From the NCBI GenBank assembly GCA_018608245.1, contig JABAZY010000019.1, positions 7,554 to 71,553 on the forward strand: DNA of 64,000 nucleotides, written 5' to 3'. The translations under genes were made by a program, and so were the position numbers. The DNA is from Alphaproteobacteria bacterium (GTDB lineage: Bacteria > Pseudomonadota > Alphaproteobacteria > Micavibrionales > Micavibrionaceae). Numbering within the stretch: the first letter of the stretch is position 1; each line of letters begins with the position of its first letter. The notes under the pieces are model-generated. The model saw only the letters and a list, made by a program, of their open reading frames with translations, had not been told where the DNA came from and made no database searches. Below, in pieces: positions 19,770 to 29,595 of the stretch.

Positions 19770-21557
19770 ATGGGGTTTATTAAAAAGATTATTAGTTTTA
19801 ATGGAGCAGAAGCGTTTAAGGATACAGTTAAGCGTTTTCCATTGTCCTCTATCTGTTGTTTTGTTGGGTTTGTGATAGTGATTCTTGCCATTCACGGTGT
19901 TTGGGATGACTGGGATATTAAGGAAAAGAATTTAGCCCGTATTTTTCTACTGATGCTGTTGGGCTATTTCTGGTTTGGAATTGTTCAATTAATTGATGAG
20001 AGTCATGCGTTAAATACTTTTAAACGAATAGGATTATCTATTGCTGGTATTGTTCCACTTGCCCTAATTGTCTTTGGTGATACAGATGAATTCTTTAGAT
20101 TATTTTTTATCGTGCCTGCTTTGTTACTGTTAATCTCAGTTGCACCCTATATTCTCAAAAAATCTGATAACGATTCTTTCTGGGTGTTTAACCGTTATGT
20201 CTGGTTTGGGGTTGCTGTATCTTATCTTGGTGCAATGCTTATGGCAGGGGGAATTGCTGCTGCTATTGCTGCAGTAAAGTACCTCTTTGACGCTAAGATA
20301 GAAGAAGAGGTTTTTGGTGATATCTTGGCACTTTCCGCGACAATTGTAGGGCCAATTTATGCGTTGTCTTTTGTGCCTAAGCGTTTTGATCAAGGTGATG
20401 AAGAGTGCCATGCTCCCACACAAGTTGGATTTTTAACAAATTGGATTTTAGCACCGCTCGCCATTATTTATATGGCTATTCTTTATGCTTATTTTATTAA
20501 AATTGGTATCACGTGGGAAATTCCTAAGGGGCAATTATCCTTCATGATTACAGGCTTTATTGGCGTTGGTTTAGCAACATTTCTTATCTCATGGCCGCAA
20601 CGAGAAACAGGCAGCAAGGCATTGAAATTACTGGTGAAGTATTTCTTTCCTGCTATGGTTGTTCCAGTTGTTATGCAAGCAATATCCATTGGTATGCGGA
20701 TTGATCAATATGGCTTTACGGAGAAGCGATATATTGTTGCACTATCAGTGCTTTGGTTTGCCTTTATTGCTATCGGCTTTATGTTGAAAAAATTAGAACT
20801 GAAGCATATTCCATTGTCATTGGCATTGTTGTTATTGATCGCTAGTTGGGGGCCATGGAGTGCGCGTGATGTATCTGGTTTTAGCCAGTTATCGCGTATG
20901 GAAAAAGTTTTAACTGAGAATGGCTTGTATGAGAATGGACAAGTCATGAAGTTACGCAAGGGGCAGGAATTATCCTATGAAAAGCGTGTTCAAATCAGTG
21001 GCATTGCTGATTATATTTTCAGCCATGATCATGAATTTGCAGGCTATAAAACTCAATATAAATTCTTTAAAGCATTGAACATTAATCATATCTCAAAATG
21101 GGAACGTAAGAGTAATAACAATGTTGTTCAAGATGGCCGTTTTACTTTAAATTTCAGTAATAACAATGCGTATCGCGGCATAGTAGATGTTCAAAAGGCT
21201 GATTTTTATATGCCGAATTTCTCAATCGGTGTTAACAAAGGGCAACCAATAGAAGTTGATGGCAACAGTTTTGCGACAAACTTAAAAGATAATGTTGTGA
21301 CCATAACTTGGAATGATAGAGTCGACCTGACTAAGGATTTAAGCGAAATTGTCAGTGGGATGATTGTTGAGTATGGCACGTCCAATGGTGAAAATAGTGT
21401 AAAATCTAGATATAACTTAGGTGACCCATACGAATTAACGCTATCGAACGGTAATGTTCGCGTCTTGCTGATGATCACTAATATTAATGGTAAGATGGTG
21501 GATGATAAACCTGAGGTTAATTACGTTAATGGTAAGGCGTTCATTAAAATCCGTTAA
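19770..21557 (+). CDS. DUF4153-like multi-TM membrane protein
   Basis: N-terminal half with many TM helices and a soluble C-terminal half; start at MGFIKK (19770) preferred. Confidence 0.65.
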   Translation: MGFIKKIISFNGAEAFKDTVKRFPLSSICCFVGFVIVILAIHGVWDDWDIKEKNLARIFLLMLLGYFWFGIVQLIDESHALNTFKRIGLSIAGIVPLALIVFGDTDEFFRLFFIVPALLLLISVAPYILKKSDNDSFWVFNRYVWFGVAVSYLGAMLMAGGIAAAIAAVKYLFDAKIEEEVFGDILALSATIVGPIYALSFVPKRFDQGDEECHAPTQVGFLTNWILAPLAIIYMAILYAYFIKIGITWEIPKGQLSFMITGFIGVGLATFLISWPQRETGSKALKLLVKYFFPAMVVPVVMQAISIGMRIDQYGFTEKRYIVALSVLWFAFIAIGFMLKKLELKHIPLSLALLLLIASWGPWSARDVSGFSQLSRMEKVLTENGLYENGQVMKLRKGQELSYEKRVQISGIADYIFSHDHEFAGYKTQYKFFKALNINHISKWERKSNNNVVQDGRFTLNFSNNNAYRGIVDVQKADFYMPNFSIGVNKGQPIEVDGNSFATNLKDNVVTITWNDRVDLTKDLSEIVSGMIVEYGTSNGENSVKSRYNLGDPYELTLSNGNVRVLLMITNINGKMVDDKPEVNYVNGKAFIKIR

Positions 21558-21581
21558 ACTTGCGCGAAGCCTGAATTAGCG

Positions 21582-21613
21582 ATAGAATCATGAGATCAAA
21601 GTCATAATTCTAT
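21582..21613. repeat. imperfect 12-bp inverted repeat ATAGAATCATGA-8 nt-TCATAATTCTAT
   Basis: Read directly in the gap before pcm; one mismatch. Confidence 0.5.
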
Positions 21614-21639
21614 GGCTGTTCCTTAAGGTCTGTAACGCT

Positions 21640-22347
21640 ATGAATGCCACTGTTAACGCTAACGAAGCACGTAAAATCCGTTTGGTGATGCAATTGCGTC
21701 AATCTGGTATCCAAGATATTGAGATTTTAAATGCTATTGAGCGCGTTCCGCGTGAGCATTTTATTCCTGAGGCTATGTCAGATCAGGCTTATGAAGATAT
21801 AGCTGTGCCTATCGGGTTGGGGCAGACAATTAGCCAACCCATGGTCGTAGCGTCGATGATTGAAGCGCTGGAGCTTACTGATCGTCATAAAGTATTAGAA
21901 GTGGGCACAGGAACGGGGTATCAAGCTTGCGTATTAGCAAAGCTAGCGCGCCGTGTTTACACAATTGAACGACACAGACCACTGTGGGGAATTGCAGAGG
22001 CAAATTTCAAAGAATTGCAAATGCGTAACATCACAACATTATGCGGTGATGGCATGAAAGGCTGGCCTAAAATCCACGGGATAGAGCAGGCGCCTTTTGA
22101 TCGTATTATTGTGGCGGCCGCCGCACGTGAAAAACCACCAACCTTATTGCTAGAGCAACTTAACATTGGGGGCATCATGATTATCCCTGTTGGCGAAGCG
22201 GGATCACAAATGGTGAAGCGTTATAAGCGCGAAGCGGATGATACTTATTCTATTCAAGATATAATGCCTGTGCGCTTTGTCCCATTATTGCCAGATATTG
22301 CACGGGATAAGCCAACCTCAGAAGAAAAAGAAAGGGTGCCTGCTTGA
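21640..22347 (+). CDS. pcm: protein-L-isoaspartate O-methyltransferase
   Basis: VPREHFIPEAMSDQAYEDIAVPIGLGQTISQPMVVASMIEAL, VLEVGTGTGYQA. Confidence 0.94.
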   Translation: MNATVNANEARKIRLVMQLRQSGIQDIEILNAIERVPREHFIPEAMSDQAYEDIAVPIGLGQTISQPMVVASMIEALELTDRHKVLEVGTGTGYQACVLAKLARRVYTIERHRPLWGIAEANFKELQMRNITTLCGDGMKGWPKIHGIEQAPFDRIIVAAAAREKPPTLLLEQLNIGGIMIIPVGEAGSQMVKRYKREADDTYSIQDIMPVRFVPLLPDIARDKPTSEEKERVPA

Positions 22348-23339
22348 TCAAAAATAGCCTCATGATGACTGGCGCTTTTATTTTGTTGGGCGCGTGTTCT
22401 TTCACGCAAGAGCCTGCACCTTATACGGCCTATGGCGTATCGAAAGGTGCGGGAAGTGCTGGTATTCATACCGTACTTGAGGGGGATACGGTCTATACGA
22501 TTTCTAAAAACTATAATTTACCAATGCGGGAAATTATCACCGTGAACAGCTTAAGCGCGCCTTATAAGCTAACAACAGGCTACCGTATGAGGTTGCCACC
22601 ACCGAACGAGCATCGGGTGAGAGACGGCGATACGTTGTACGGTGTCGCGCGTACTTACGATGTAAGCGTTAATCGCCTTGTTCAGATGAATAATATTACG
22701 GCGCCTTATAAATTAATACCAGGCGATACGTTGCGTTTACCAACGCCAGCCCGCATTGCGGAAGGTGTAGAGCAAAGAGACTTCGGTAATAGTAGCAAAC
22801 AAGGATCTTTCCAAACTGTTTCGACTGCACGTGTACAAGGTGTTGAGCGCGCCCCTCTGGACGCACCGTCTCGCAAGGTTGAGAAAGTTGTTTTAACGCC
22901 AGATGTTCAGCCTAAAAAAGATATTCCTAAGAAAATCACAGGTAGCACGCCTGAGCTATCGACCAAGGGGGGTAAATTTATGCGTCCGGTTAGTGGTAAG
23001 GTAATTTCTAAGTTTGGGCCAAAGGCTGGTGGTCTTCATAATGATGGAGTCAATATCAAGGCTGTGCGGGGTACACCTGTCCGTGCCGCTGAAAATGGCG
23101 TGGTGGTCTATAGCGGTAATGATTTGCCAGGCTATGGGAATTTGGTCTTGGTGCGTCATGAAGGCAAACTGGTTAGCGCCTATGCCCACCTTCATAAATC
23201 CCTCGTTAAGCGTGGGGATAAAGTTAAGCGCGGTCAGTCTCTCGGTACGGTTGGATCAACAGGGCAGGTAGATAGTCCTCAATTGCACTTCGAAATCCGC
23301 AAAGGTGCAAAAGTCTTAAACCCAGAGAAATATATTTAA
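22344..23339 (+). CDS. LysM / M23 peptidoglycan metallopeptidase family lipoprotein (NlpD-like)
   Basis: Lipobox LLGAC; two LysM units; C-terminal M23 (HNDGVNIKAVRGTPVRAAENGVVVYSG...HLHKSL...LHFEIRKGAKVLNPEKYI). Confidence 0.92.
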   Translation: MIKNSLMMTGAFILLGACSFTQEPAPYTAYGVSKGAGSAGIHTVLEGDTVYTISKNYNLPMREIITVNSLSAPYKLTTGYRMRLPPPNEHRVRDGDTLYGVARTYDVSVNRLVQMNNITAPYKLIPGDTLRLPTPARIAEGVEQRDFGNSSKQGSFQTVSTARVQGVERAPLDAPSRKVEKVVLTPDVQPKKDIPKKITGSTPELSTKGGKFMRPVSGKVISKFGPKAGGLHNDGVNIKAVRGTPVRAAENGVVVYSGNDLPGYGNLVLVRHEGKLVSAYAHLHKSLVKRGDKVKRGQSLGTVGSTGQVDSPQLHFEIRKGAKVLNPEKYI

Positions 23340-23578
23340 CCTCTAGCTTGAACTGGAGGGGTATCCGCACGTGGGGGGAATTGGTCTCTAGCTAATTGAT
23401 CTTTTAATTCAAAAAACTGTTTTGCAGAGCCGCCAGCAGCCGTTAATTTTGCGCAGGCTTCTACAGATAATGGCGCCGTAATATCAGGAGCGTCTCCGGA
23501 AACTACAGCTTCAAAAAAAGGCTGTAGCAAGGGCTTTAACGCTTCTAAAGCTTGTTCATCAGTTAATGTTGTCGCCAT
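23336..23578 (-). CDS. hypothetical protein (80 aa)
   Basis: ORF with a plausible start, 4-bp convergent overlap with the M23 gene. Confidence 0.5.
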   Translation of the reverse strand: MATTLTDEQALEALKPLLQPFFEAVVSGDAPDITAPLSVEACAKLTAAGGSAKQFFELKDQLARDQFPPRADTPPVQARG

Positions 23579-23634
23579 GTCTATATCCTGTCTAAATATT
23601 ATCTTAGTTTATATATTGGTTTTTAGTCAATCTT

Positions 23635-24402
23635 TTATGGTTCACTTGGTGCGCGTTCGTGAAGGGCTAGGGGATGTTCTCTATCTATTGCGTTTTCAAC
23701 CCTCATTATAATGTCTTGTGAGATTGTTTGTGCTTTTTGGCCAAAATGATCTGCGATGACGGCAAGGTTATGGAACTGGTTGGCCTTAAGTTCGGTGCAA
23801 AGCAATTTCATTGTTTCTGACATTTCTTGTGCTTCAAGTAAGGATTGTAGGGGTGTCACTCCCCTTGATTCATCCTCAAAGATAAAGATTGTCTTGGCTT
23901 CTGCATCTTCAAAAACTTTATGGAGTTCAGGGTTTTCTGTCCAAAACTTAGGCGTTAGATATTCAGAAATAGCATTTAGAAAATGGCACGCGAAGTAAGT
24001 GATGCTGGTAGGGTAAGATTCTGGTGGTTCATCTGGAGCAATTAGGGAGTCTATAATATCTTTGTGAAAATATTTTTTGTCTCTTAGCCATTGGTCCACA
24101 ACGTTTAAGTTATTATATTTGGCCATGTCAAAACGGTGAGCAATTCTTTCAGGGCTAATGGCGAATCCTGTAGATAATTTACCAACAGTTTCATAGGTTT
24201 TACGAAGAGGGGTTTCATGCCATACATGTTGCGCACGCGACATAGCGCCTTGGAAGCTTGCTATACTGTCAAGGACGAGCGCTATTTTTTCTTGGTGGTC
24301 CACCCATAGGGCATCAACTACGCGCGCGGGTGCATCAATGTGCGCATACCAATATTCTATATGCGTGTCGTTAAATTCTTGGGTTAATTCATCATCTGAC
24401 AT
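23635..24402 (-). CDS. hypothetical protein (255 aa)
   Basis: Long ORF of ordinary composition; no family recognised. Confidence 0.7.
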   Translation of the reverse strand: MSDDELTQEFNDTHIEYWYAHIDAPARVVDALWVDHQEKIALVLDSIASFQGAMSRAQHVWHETPLRKTYETVGKLSTGFAISPERIAHRFDMAKYNNLNVVDQWLRDKKYFHKDIIDSLIAPDEPPESYPTSITYFACHFLNAISEYLTPKFWTENPELHKVFEDAEAKTIFIFEDESRGVTPLQSLLEAQEMSETMKLLCTELKANQFHNLAVIADHFGQKAQTISQDIIMRVENAIDREHPLALHERAPSEP

Positions 24403-24460
24403 AATAACTATTTATAACAAAAATAGTATTATGTCAATAAAATTAAGTTTTTTACTTTCC

Positions 24461-26557
24461 TTATCTAACGGGAATAAGCTGTGGAACTGCTGTTAAAGTC
24501 GCTGTCGCAGGTGATGCTGCTGTTAAGGGCGCTGTTGGAAGGTGCGCTGGCACTAATGGTACGGTAGTTCCTAAAGATGCTGCAGAAACAGGTGCGCCTG
24601 TAACGCTTGATGCAGCGGCTCGAGCTTGATCAGCTAAGCTGGAGGCGGCATTAGTGGCAGCTTGAGGGTCAACAGGTATGCCAAAATCATGACCTACAAT
24701 AGAAATATGAGGTAGGATCACATCAGGGTATAATTCGATAGGAGTTACCACTCCATTACCTGTGGGTACTACATTAGCTGGAGTAGTAGGTGCTACTGGC
24801 GCAGTAGAGGAGGCTGTACTGGCGGCCACTTCAATAGGTGACTGTGCTGCTACGCTTGCAACCGATGCTGGTACATTTGTGTTTGCTGGGGTTCCCGCTG
24901 TCGTAGTTGTAGCGCCCGCACAAGCTTGCCCGTTGAAATATTTTGTAGGGTCAGTGGTTAGACCATTTTGTACTTCTGCATGAATTGCTGGCCAATTATA
25001 GGTACCATTAACCGTTGTGCCCGCAGGAGGAACATTCACGCAGGTATTTGCTTCGATTAAATTGATTTGATCCTGTGGGATGCCATTATAATCTGCAATT
25101 TGTATGGTCTTTTCAATAACCGACATGTTTTCTCCACTTTGCGCCAAAACCGCTTCAGCCACGTTCCATAGGCCACCACCATCGGGCACAGGCAAGGTTG
25201 CGATTGGCGGTACGACTGACGGCGTAACAGCTGATGGATCAACAGGCGTAGCAGCAGATGATGCTGCCGCTAACGGGTCAACAGGAGGAAGGGCATTGGT
25301 AATTGCGTTACTTCCAAATCCAAAACTTGGTATCGCTTGAACAGCTTTATCCCACATGCCACTAAAGTCTGTAGCGTGGTATTTATCCATTATGACTGAG
25401 CTTTGTTCAGATAAAAATGGTGTTGCTAAATCAACTAATCCTGCACCAACGCCACCAAGTACCGTTCCTGTAATTACTCTTCTAGGTGTAAAATTAGCTG
25501 TCGATTTAGTATAGAGGCTTGATATTCCGTTATATACCATTGAAGTGGTAAAACCAGCTAATGCGCCAACCACCAATACTTGTGCCAATGGGTTTGTGGC
25601 AAGAAAGGTTGCTGCAAGAAGCCCTGTCTTAACTCCAACACCAGCACCAGCACCAAGACTTAAAGCCAGTGCGTTATGCCAAAAAGAACCTGCTTTTTTA
25701 GGTGCTTCTTCAGTTACTGCGCTCGCTGTTTGTTGGGCTAAGTCTGGTGAAACAATTGGTGATGTTGTATTTGCACCAGCACCTGCAGTAGAAGCTACAG
25801 GCGGTATTGATCCATGCCCACCTTGATTATGAGGTTGTTGATACGCTTGATCGTTTGCACTGCCCGTATGTGGGTGTCCCGTGTTACTGTTTTGCTGAGC
25901 TCTGTTGTTTGCTTCACTTTGGAGAAATAGGTTTCTCCAATAATCTGCTTCAGGATTGCTTCCCGTGCCATGATCAGGTTGCTGTGCTTGTTGACCATTA
26001 TCTGGGTAATAGCTGCTCATTACGCTTTCTCTGGTTGAGTGGTTACCGTTTGAAGCGCTGTTGTTTGTTTGCTCACCGCCAGCTGTCTGTGCTGCGCCTG
26101 TTAAGGTTGCGGTATTTGCTCGTCTTTCTGCTCTACGTGAAGCACTGGTGCTAACGGTAGGAGTAGGAGGAGCGTCGGGTGAACCATTGGTAGCTGCATG
26201 ACGAACACCTGATGTCGCTGAATGTGGGCTTGTAGAATTTCCTGTGGCATGTCTTGCTTGGCCGGCAAAGCTTGCGTGTCCAGTATTGGTGTTTTGTTGA
26301 CTTTGTGGCCTTCTATAGTTTTCTATTGGAGTAGGTTCAGCGGCAGTTGCGTTTGTATTATGTGTGTTTTGCGCGGCCATTTGCGCTTCTAATAAATTAA
26401 GCGCTATTTCCATTCTTGCGAGAGCTTCTGTTGCGATGCGGTGCTGTTCTCTTATGATTTGAAGAATTTGTTGAGGGTCTACGTTGTTAATATCACCATT
26501 ACCTGATGTATTATGTGCGCCAGTATTGTTTGTTGAATCAACCATTAAACTCTCCAT
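24461..26557 (-). CDS. low-complexity Ala/Thr/Asn/Pro-rich protein with hydrophobic Gly/Ala-rich segments and a LysM-like segment
   Basis: 698-aa ORF; disordered N-terminal third, hydrophobic core around ALALSLGAGAGVGVKTGLLAATFLATNPLAQVLVVGALAGFTTSMVY, Ala/Thr/Pro/Val-rich tail. Confidence 0.75.
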   Translation of the reverse strand: MESLMVDSTNNTGAHNTSGNGDINNVDPQQILQIIREQHRIATEALARMEIALNLLEAQMAAQNTHNTNATAAEPTPIENYRRPQSQQNTNTGHASFAGQARHATGNSTSPHSATSGVRHAATNGSPDAPPTPTVSTSASRRAERRANTATLTGAAQTAGGEQTNNSASNGNHSTRESVMSSYYPDNGQQAQQPDHGTGSNPEADYWRNLFLQSEANNRAQQNSNTGHPHTGSANDQAYQQPHNQGGHGSIPPVASTAGAGANTTSPIVSPDLAQQTASAVTEEAPKKAGSFWHNALALSLGAGAGVGVKTGLLAATFLATNPLAQVLVVGALAGFTTSMVYNGISSLYTKSTANFTPRRVITGTVLGGVGAGLVDLATPFLSEQSSVIMDKYHATDFSGMWDKAVQAIPSFGFGSNAITNALPPVDPLAAASSAATPVDPSAVTPSVVPPIATLPVPDGGGLWNVAEAVLAQSGENMSVIEKTIQIADYNGIPQDQINLIEANTCVNVPPAGTTVNGTYNWPAIHAEVQNGLTTDPTKYFNGQACAGATTTTAGTPANTNVPASVASVAAQSPIEVAASTASSTAPVAPTTPANVVPTGNGVVTPIELYPDVILPHISIVGHDFGIPVDPQAATNAASSLADQARAAASSVTGAPVSAASLGTTVPLVPAHLPTAPLTAASPATATLTAVPQLIPVR

Positions 26558-26610
26558 TTCAAAATTATGAAAAAGAATAATATAGCATTATTCTGGAAAA
26601 AACAAGGTTT

Positions 26611-27462
26611 TTATACGCTTTTCCCCTGTATCCCAGCTATATGTTGGATAAATTGCCATGCGACACGTCCCGAACGATTGCCTCGTGTTATTGCCCATTC
26701 AAGCGCTTCTGCTTGTTTATAATCTAGCTCATAATGTTTCGTATAGCTTTCAATCATCTTTATATATGTGTCCTGATTACAGCCATAAAACCCTAGCCAT
26801 AGGCCAAAACGGTCGGAAAGGGAGACTTTTTCTTCGACGCTTTCACTTTTGTGTATAGCCGTCGAACGCTCATTTTCTATCATTTTACGGGGAAGTAGGT
26901 GTCTACGGTTAGAAGTGGCATAGAGAATCACATTCTTTGGGCGTCCTTCAATGCCCCCATCAAGGACAGCTTTTAAGGATTTGTAAGAGCTATCATTTTC
27001 ATCAAAAGACAAATCATCGCAAAACAGGATAAAGCGTAACTCTTCTTGGTCGCGAAGTGTATCTAATAAATTTGGAAGTGTGTTGATGTCTTCTCTATAT
27101 ATTTCAATAAGATGAAGGTTTTTGTTCTGCTGGCTGTTTAGTGTGCTTTGGTGAATGGATTTCACGATTGAGCTTTTGCCCATACCCCGTGCGCCCCACA
27201 TTAACGCGTTGTTAGCGGCAAAACCATCAGCAAACTGTTGGGTGTTCTGACGTAGTATGTCAGCCTGTTGTTCTAATCCAATTAATAGCTCTAAGGGTAG
27301 GGCATTCGCGTTGATGACAGGCTTTAAGCGCTTATCTTGCGCCTGCCACAGCCACGTATAGCTATCGCTCCATTTAGGCGTTTTTACTGGTGCATTGCCT
27401 TCTAGGTTGTCGGCGATACGCTTAAGCTGTTCCGTTAGCGCTGTTACTTGTGAATCATTCAT
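26611..27462 (-). CDS. DUF815-family AAA ATPase
   Basis: NALMWGARGMGKSSIVK, FILFCDDLSF, LKAVLDGGIEGRPKNVILYATSNRRHLLP. Confidence 0.9.
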   Translation of the reverse strand: MNDSQVTALTEQLKRIADNLEGNAPVKTPKWSDSYTWLWQAQDKRLKPVINANALPLELLIGLEQQADILRQNTQQFADGFAANNALMWGARGMGKSSIVKSIHQSTLNSQQNKNLHLIEIYREDINTLPNLLDTLRDQEELRFILFCDDLSFDENDSSYKSLKAVLDGGIEGRPKNVILYATSNRRHLLPRKMIENERSTAIHKSESVEEKVSLSDRFGLWLGFYGCNQDTYIKMIESYTKHYELDYKQAEALEWAITRGNRSGRVAWQFIQHIAGIQGKSV

Positions 27463-27554
27463 CTTTCAATACTTGCCTTTGACGTGTGAGCCGTTATAGT
27501 CCGAAATTGTAATTATTACTATATTTAAACCAGTTATATAAGGAACATAAAATA

Positions 27555-28004
27555 ATGTTAATTTCAATCGCCCATGCACAAGAAGCCGCTGATGAATTGG
27601 CGCAAGATCTAGCAACTAGTCCTGCCGCTGCTGATATGGTCAGCACAGGGATTTGGAATATGGGTTTGATCTTTGCTCTAGTATTTATGTTCTATTTTCT
27701 TCTTATCCGCCCACAGCAAAAGCGTTTCCAAGAGCACAAAGTGATGCTGGATAACCTTAAAAAAGGGGACAAAATTGTAACTGCTGGTGGGTTGCTTGGT
27801 AAAATTCATAAACTTACAAGTGACGAAGAAGTTGTCGTTGATTTAGGTGAAGTGAAAGTGACAGCTGTAAGAGCCACTATTCAAGCTAAGAGCGATCAAC
27901 CGCCAATGCTTGATAAAAAGAAAGAACCAAAAAAAGCAGACAAAAAAGAACCAAAAAAAGCAGACAAAAAAGAACCTGCTAAAAAGAAAACTGATAAGAA
28001 GTAA
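27555..28004 (+). CDS. yajC: preprotein translocase subunit YajC
   Basis: FYFLLIRPQQKRFQEHKVMLDNLKKGDKIVTAGG; upstream of secDF. Confidence 0.95.
   Translation: MLISIAHAQEAADELAQDLATSPAAADMVSTGIWNMGLIFALVFMFYFLLIRPQQKRFQEHKVMLDNLKKGDKIVTAGGLLGKIHKLTSDEEVVVDLGEVKVTAVRATIQAKSDQPPMLDKKKEPKKADKKEPKKADKKEPAKKKTDKK
27921..27976 (+). repeat. 24-bp tandem repeat, two perfect copies plus a partial (KEPKKADK unit) in the yajC 3' end
   Basis: aaagaaccaaaaaaagcagacaaa repeated exactly. Confidence 0.9.
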
Positions 28005-28014
28005 GACTTAAACT

Positions 28015-29568
28015 ATGGTTCAAATTGCCCGTTGGAAAATTATTCTAGTCCTGATTGTTTGTTCACTGGGCTTTCTTTATAGTGCGCCAAACCTTATGGG
28101 GCAGGGGGCGCGTGCATGGACGCAAGAACATTTGCCAGCTATTTTTCCACAAAAGACAATTAATCTAGGGCTAGATCTGCGCGGTGGAGCACATTTGTTA
28201 CTTGAGGTTGATCTTGATGTGGTGATTGAAGAGCGCCTTGATGATCTAGTGGATTCTATCCGTCCTGATTTGCGTGAAGCTAAATTGGGCTATAAACGCC
28301 TAAAAGCGCAAGATGATGGGGTTATTGTTACGCTGCGTGATGAGGAAGATGCAGACGCTATTAAGAGGATTATCCGTAACATTGATCGTGAATTAACACT
28401 CACTCAAGAAGACGGCAACATCAAAGCTAGTTTCTCTGACGAAAAAATCAAAGAGATTGCTGATTTAACAATGAGCCAATCAATTGAGATTATTCGTCGC
28501 CGTATTGATGAAACGGGCACAAAAGAGCCTGCTATTCAACGTCAGGGTGAAAAAAGGATTTTGGTTCAATTACCGGGGCTTGATGATCCTTCAGAAATTA
28601 AAGCGTTAATTGGTACAACAGCTAAGCTGACATTCCATTTGGTTGACCGATCAGGTGGCGGTGAGGGGGGCGGTATGATGACGCTCCCTGTGGCTGATGA
28701 ACCAGGGCGTAGTTTGTCAATTCAACGCCGTGCCATGTTAACGGGCGATATGTTAGTGAATGCGCAATATGCCCCTGATCAAAATGGTCAAGCGGCGGTG
28801 TCATTTAAATTTAACGCGCTGGGCGCAAAGCGTTTTTGTGATTTAAGTCGTGAGAATGTAAATCAATTATTCGCTATTGTTTTAGATAAAGAAATTATTA
28901 GTGCGCCTGTTATTCGTGAGCCTATTTGTGGTGGACAGGGGCAAATCTCTGGTAGTTACTCTGTAAAGGAAGCTAGTGATTTAGGATTACTACTACGCGC
29001 TGGTGCATTACCCGCACCGCTTGAAATTATGGAAGAGCGTACCGTTGGGCCATCACTTGGTGCTGACTCAGTTGAGGCGGGTAAGATTGCCAGCTTAATT
29101 GGTTTAGCTGGCGTACTTGTTTTTATGGCTTTAACTTACGGGTTGTTTGGATTATTCGCGAACGTTGCGCTGGTCGTAAATGTGGCGCTTATTTTTGCGC
29201 TTCTTTCTAGCTTACAAGCAACATTAACTTTACCTGGGATTGCGGGGATCGTGTTGACCATTGGTATGGCCGTGGATGCGAACGTGTTGATCTTTGAACG
29301 CATAAAGGAAGAGGTCAATAATGGACGCTCACCGTTATCTGCTGTTGATGCAGGGTTTAGCCGTGCGATGGGGACAATTATTGACTCCAACTTAACAACA
29401 TTAATTGCTGCTATTATTCTTTACTCTTTCGGTACAGGGCCTATCAAAGGGTTCTCTGTTACTTTAGGGATTGGAATTATAACATCATTCTTCTCAGCAA
29501 TCATGGTGACTAGGCTTTTAGTTGTTTACTGGTTGAAGAAGAAAAAACGTAGCGCGTTGCCCCTATAA
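28015..29568 (+). CDS. secD: protein translocase subunit SecD
   Basis: LGLDLRGGAHLLLEVD; SQSIEIIRRRIDETGTKEPAIQRQG; GMAVDANVLIFERIKEE. Confidence 0.97.
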   Translation: MVQIARWKIILVLIVCSLGFLYSAPNLMGQGARAWTQEHLPAIFPQKTINLGLDLRGGAHLLLEVDLDVVIEERLDDLVDSIRPDLREAKLGYKRLKAQDDGVIVTLRDEEDADAIKRIIRNIDRELTLTQEDGNIKASFSDEKIKEIADLTMSQSIEIIRRRIDETGTKEPAIQRQGEKRILVQLPGLDDPSEIKALIGTTAKLTFHLVDRSGGGEGGGMMTLPVADEPGRSLSIQRRAMLTGDMLVNAQYAPDQNGQAAVSFKFNALGAKRFCDLSRENVNQLFAIVLDKEIISAPVIREPICGGQGQISGSYSVKEASDLGLLLRAGALPAPLEIMEERTVGPSLGADSVEAGKIASLIGLAGVLVFMALTYGLFGLFANVALVVNVALIFALLSSLQATLTLPGIAGIVLTIGMAVDANVLIFERIKEEVNNGRSPLSAVDAGFSRAMGTIIDSNLTTLIAAIILYSFGTGPIKGFSVTLGIGIITSFFSAIMVTRLLVVYWLKKKKRSALPL

Positions 29569-29595
29569 TTATAGAGCAAAGAGAGATTTTGAAGA

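Noticed and set aside
25545-26154. plus-strand ORFs of 93 and 115 aa opposite the 698-aa gene
   Set aside because: Shadow ORFs of a low-complexity coding sequence; no start context
27921-27976. tandem repeat considered as a CRISPR-like array
   Set aside because: In-frame 24-bp coding repeat with no spacers, inside yajC
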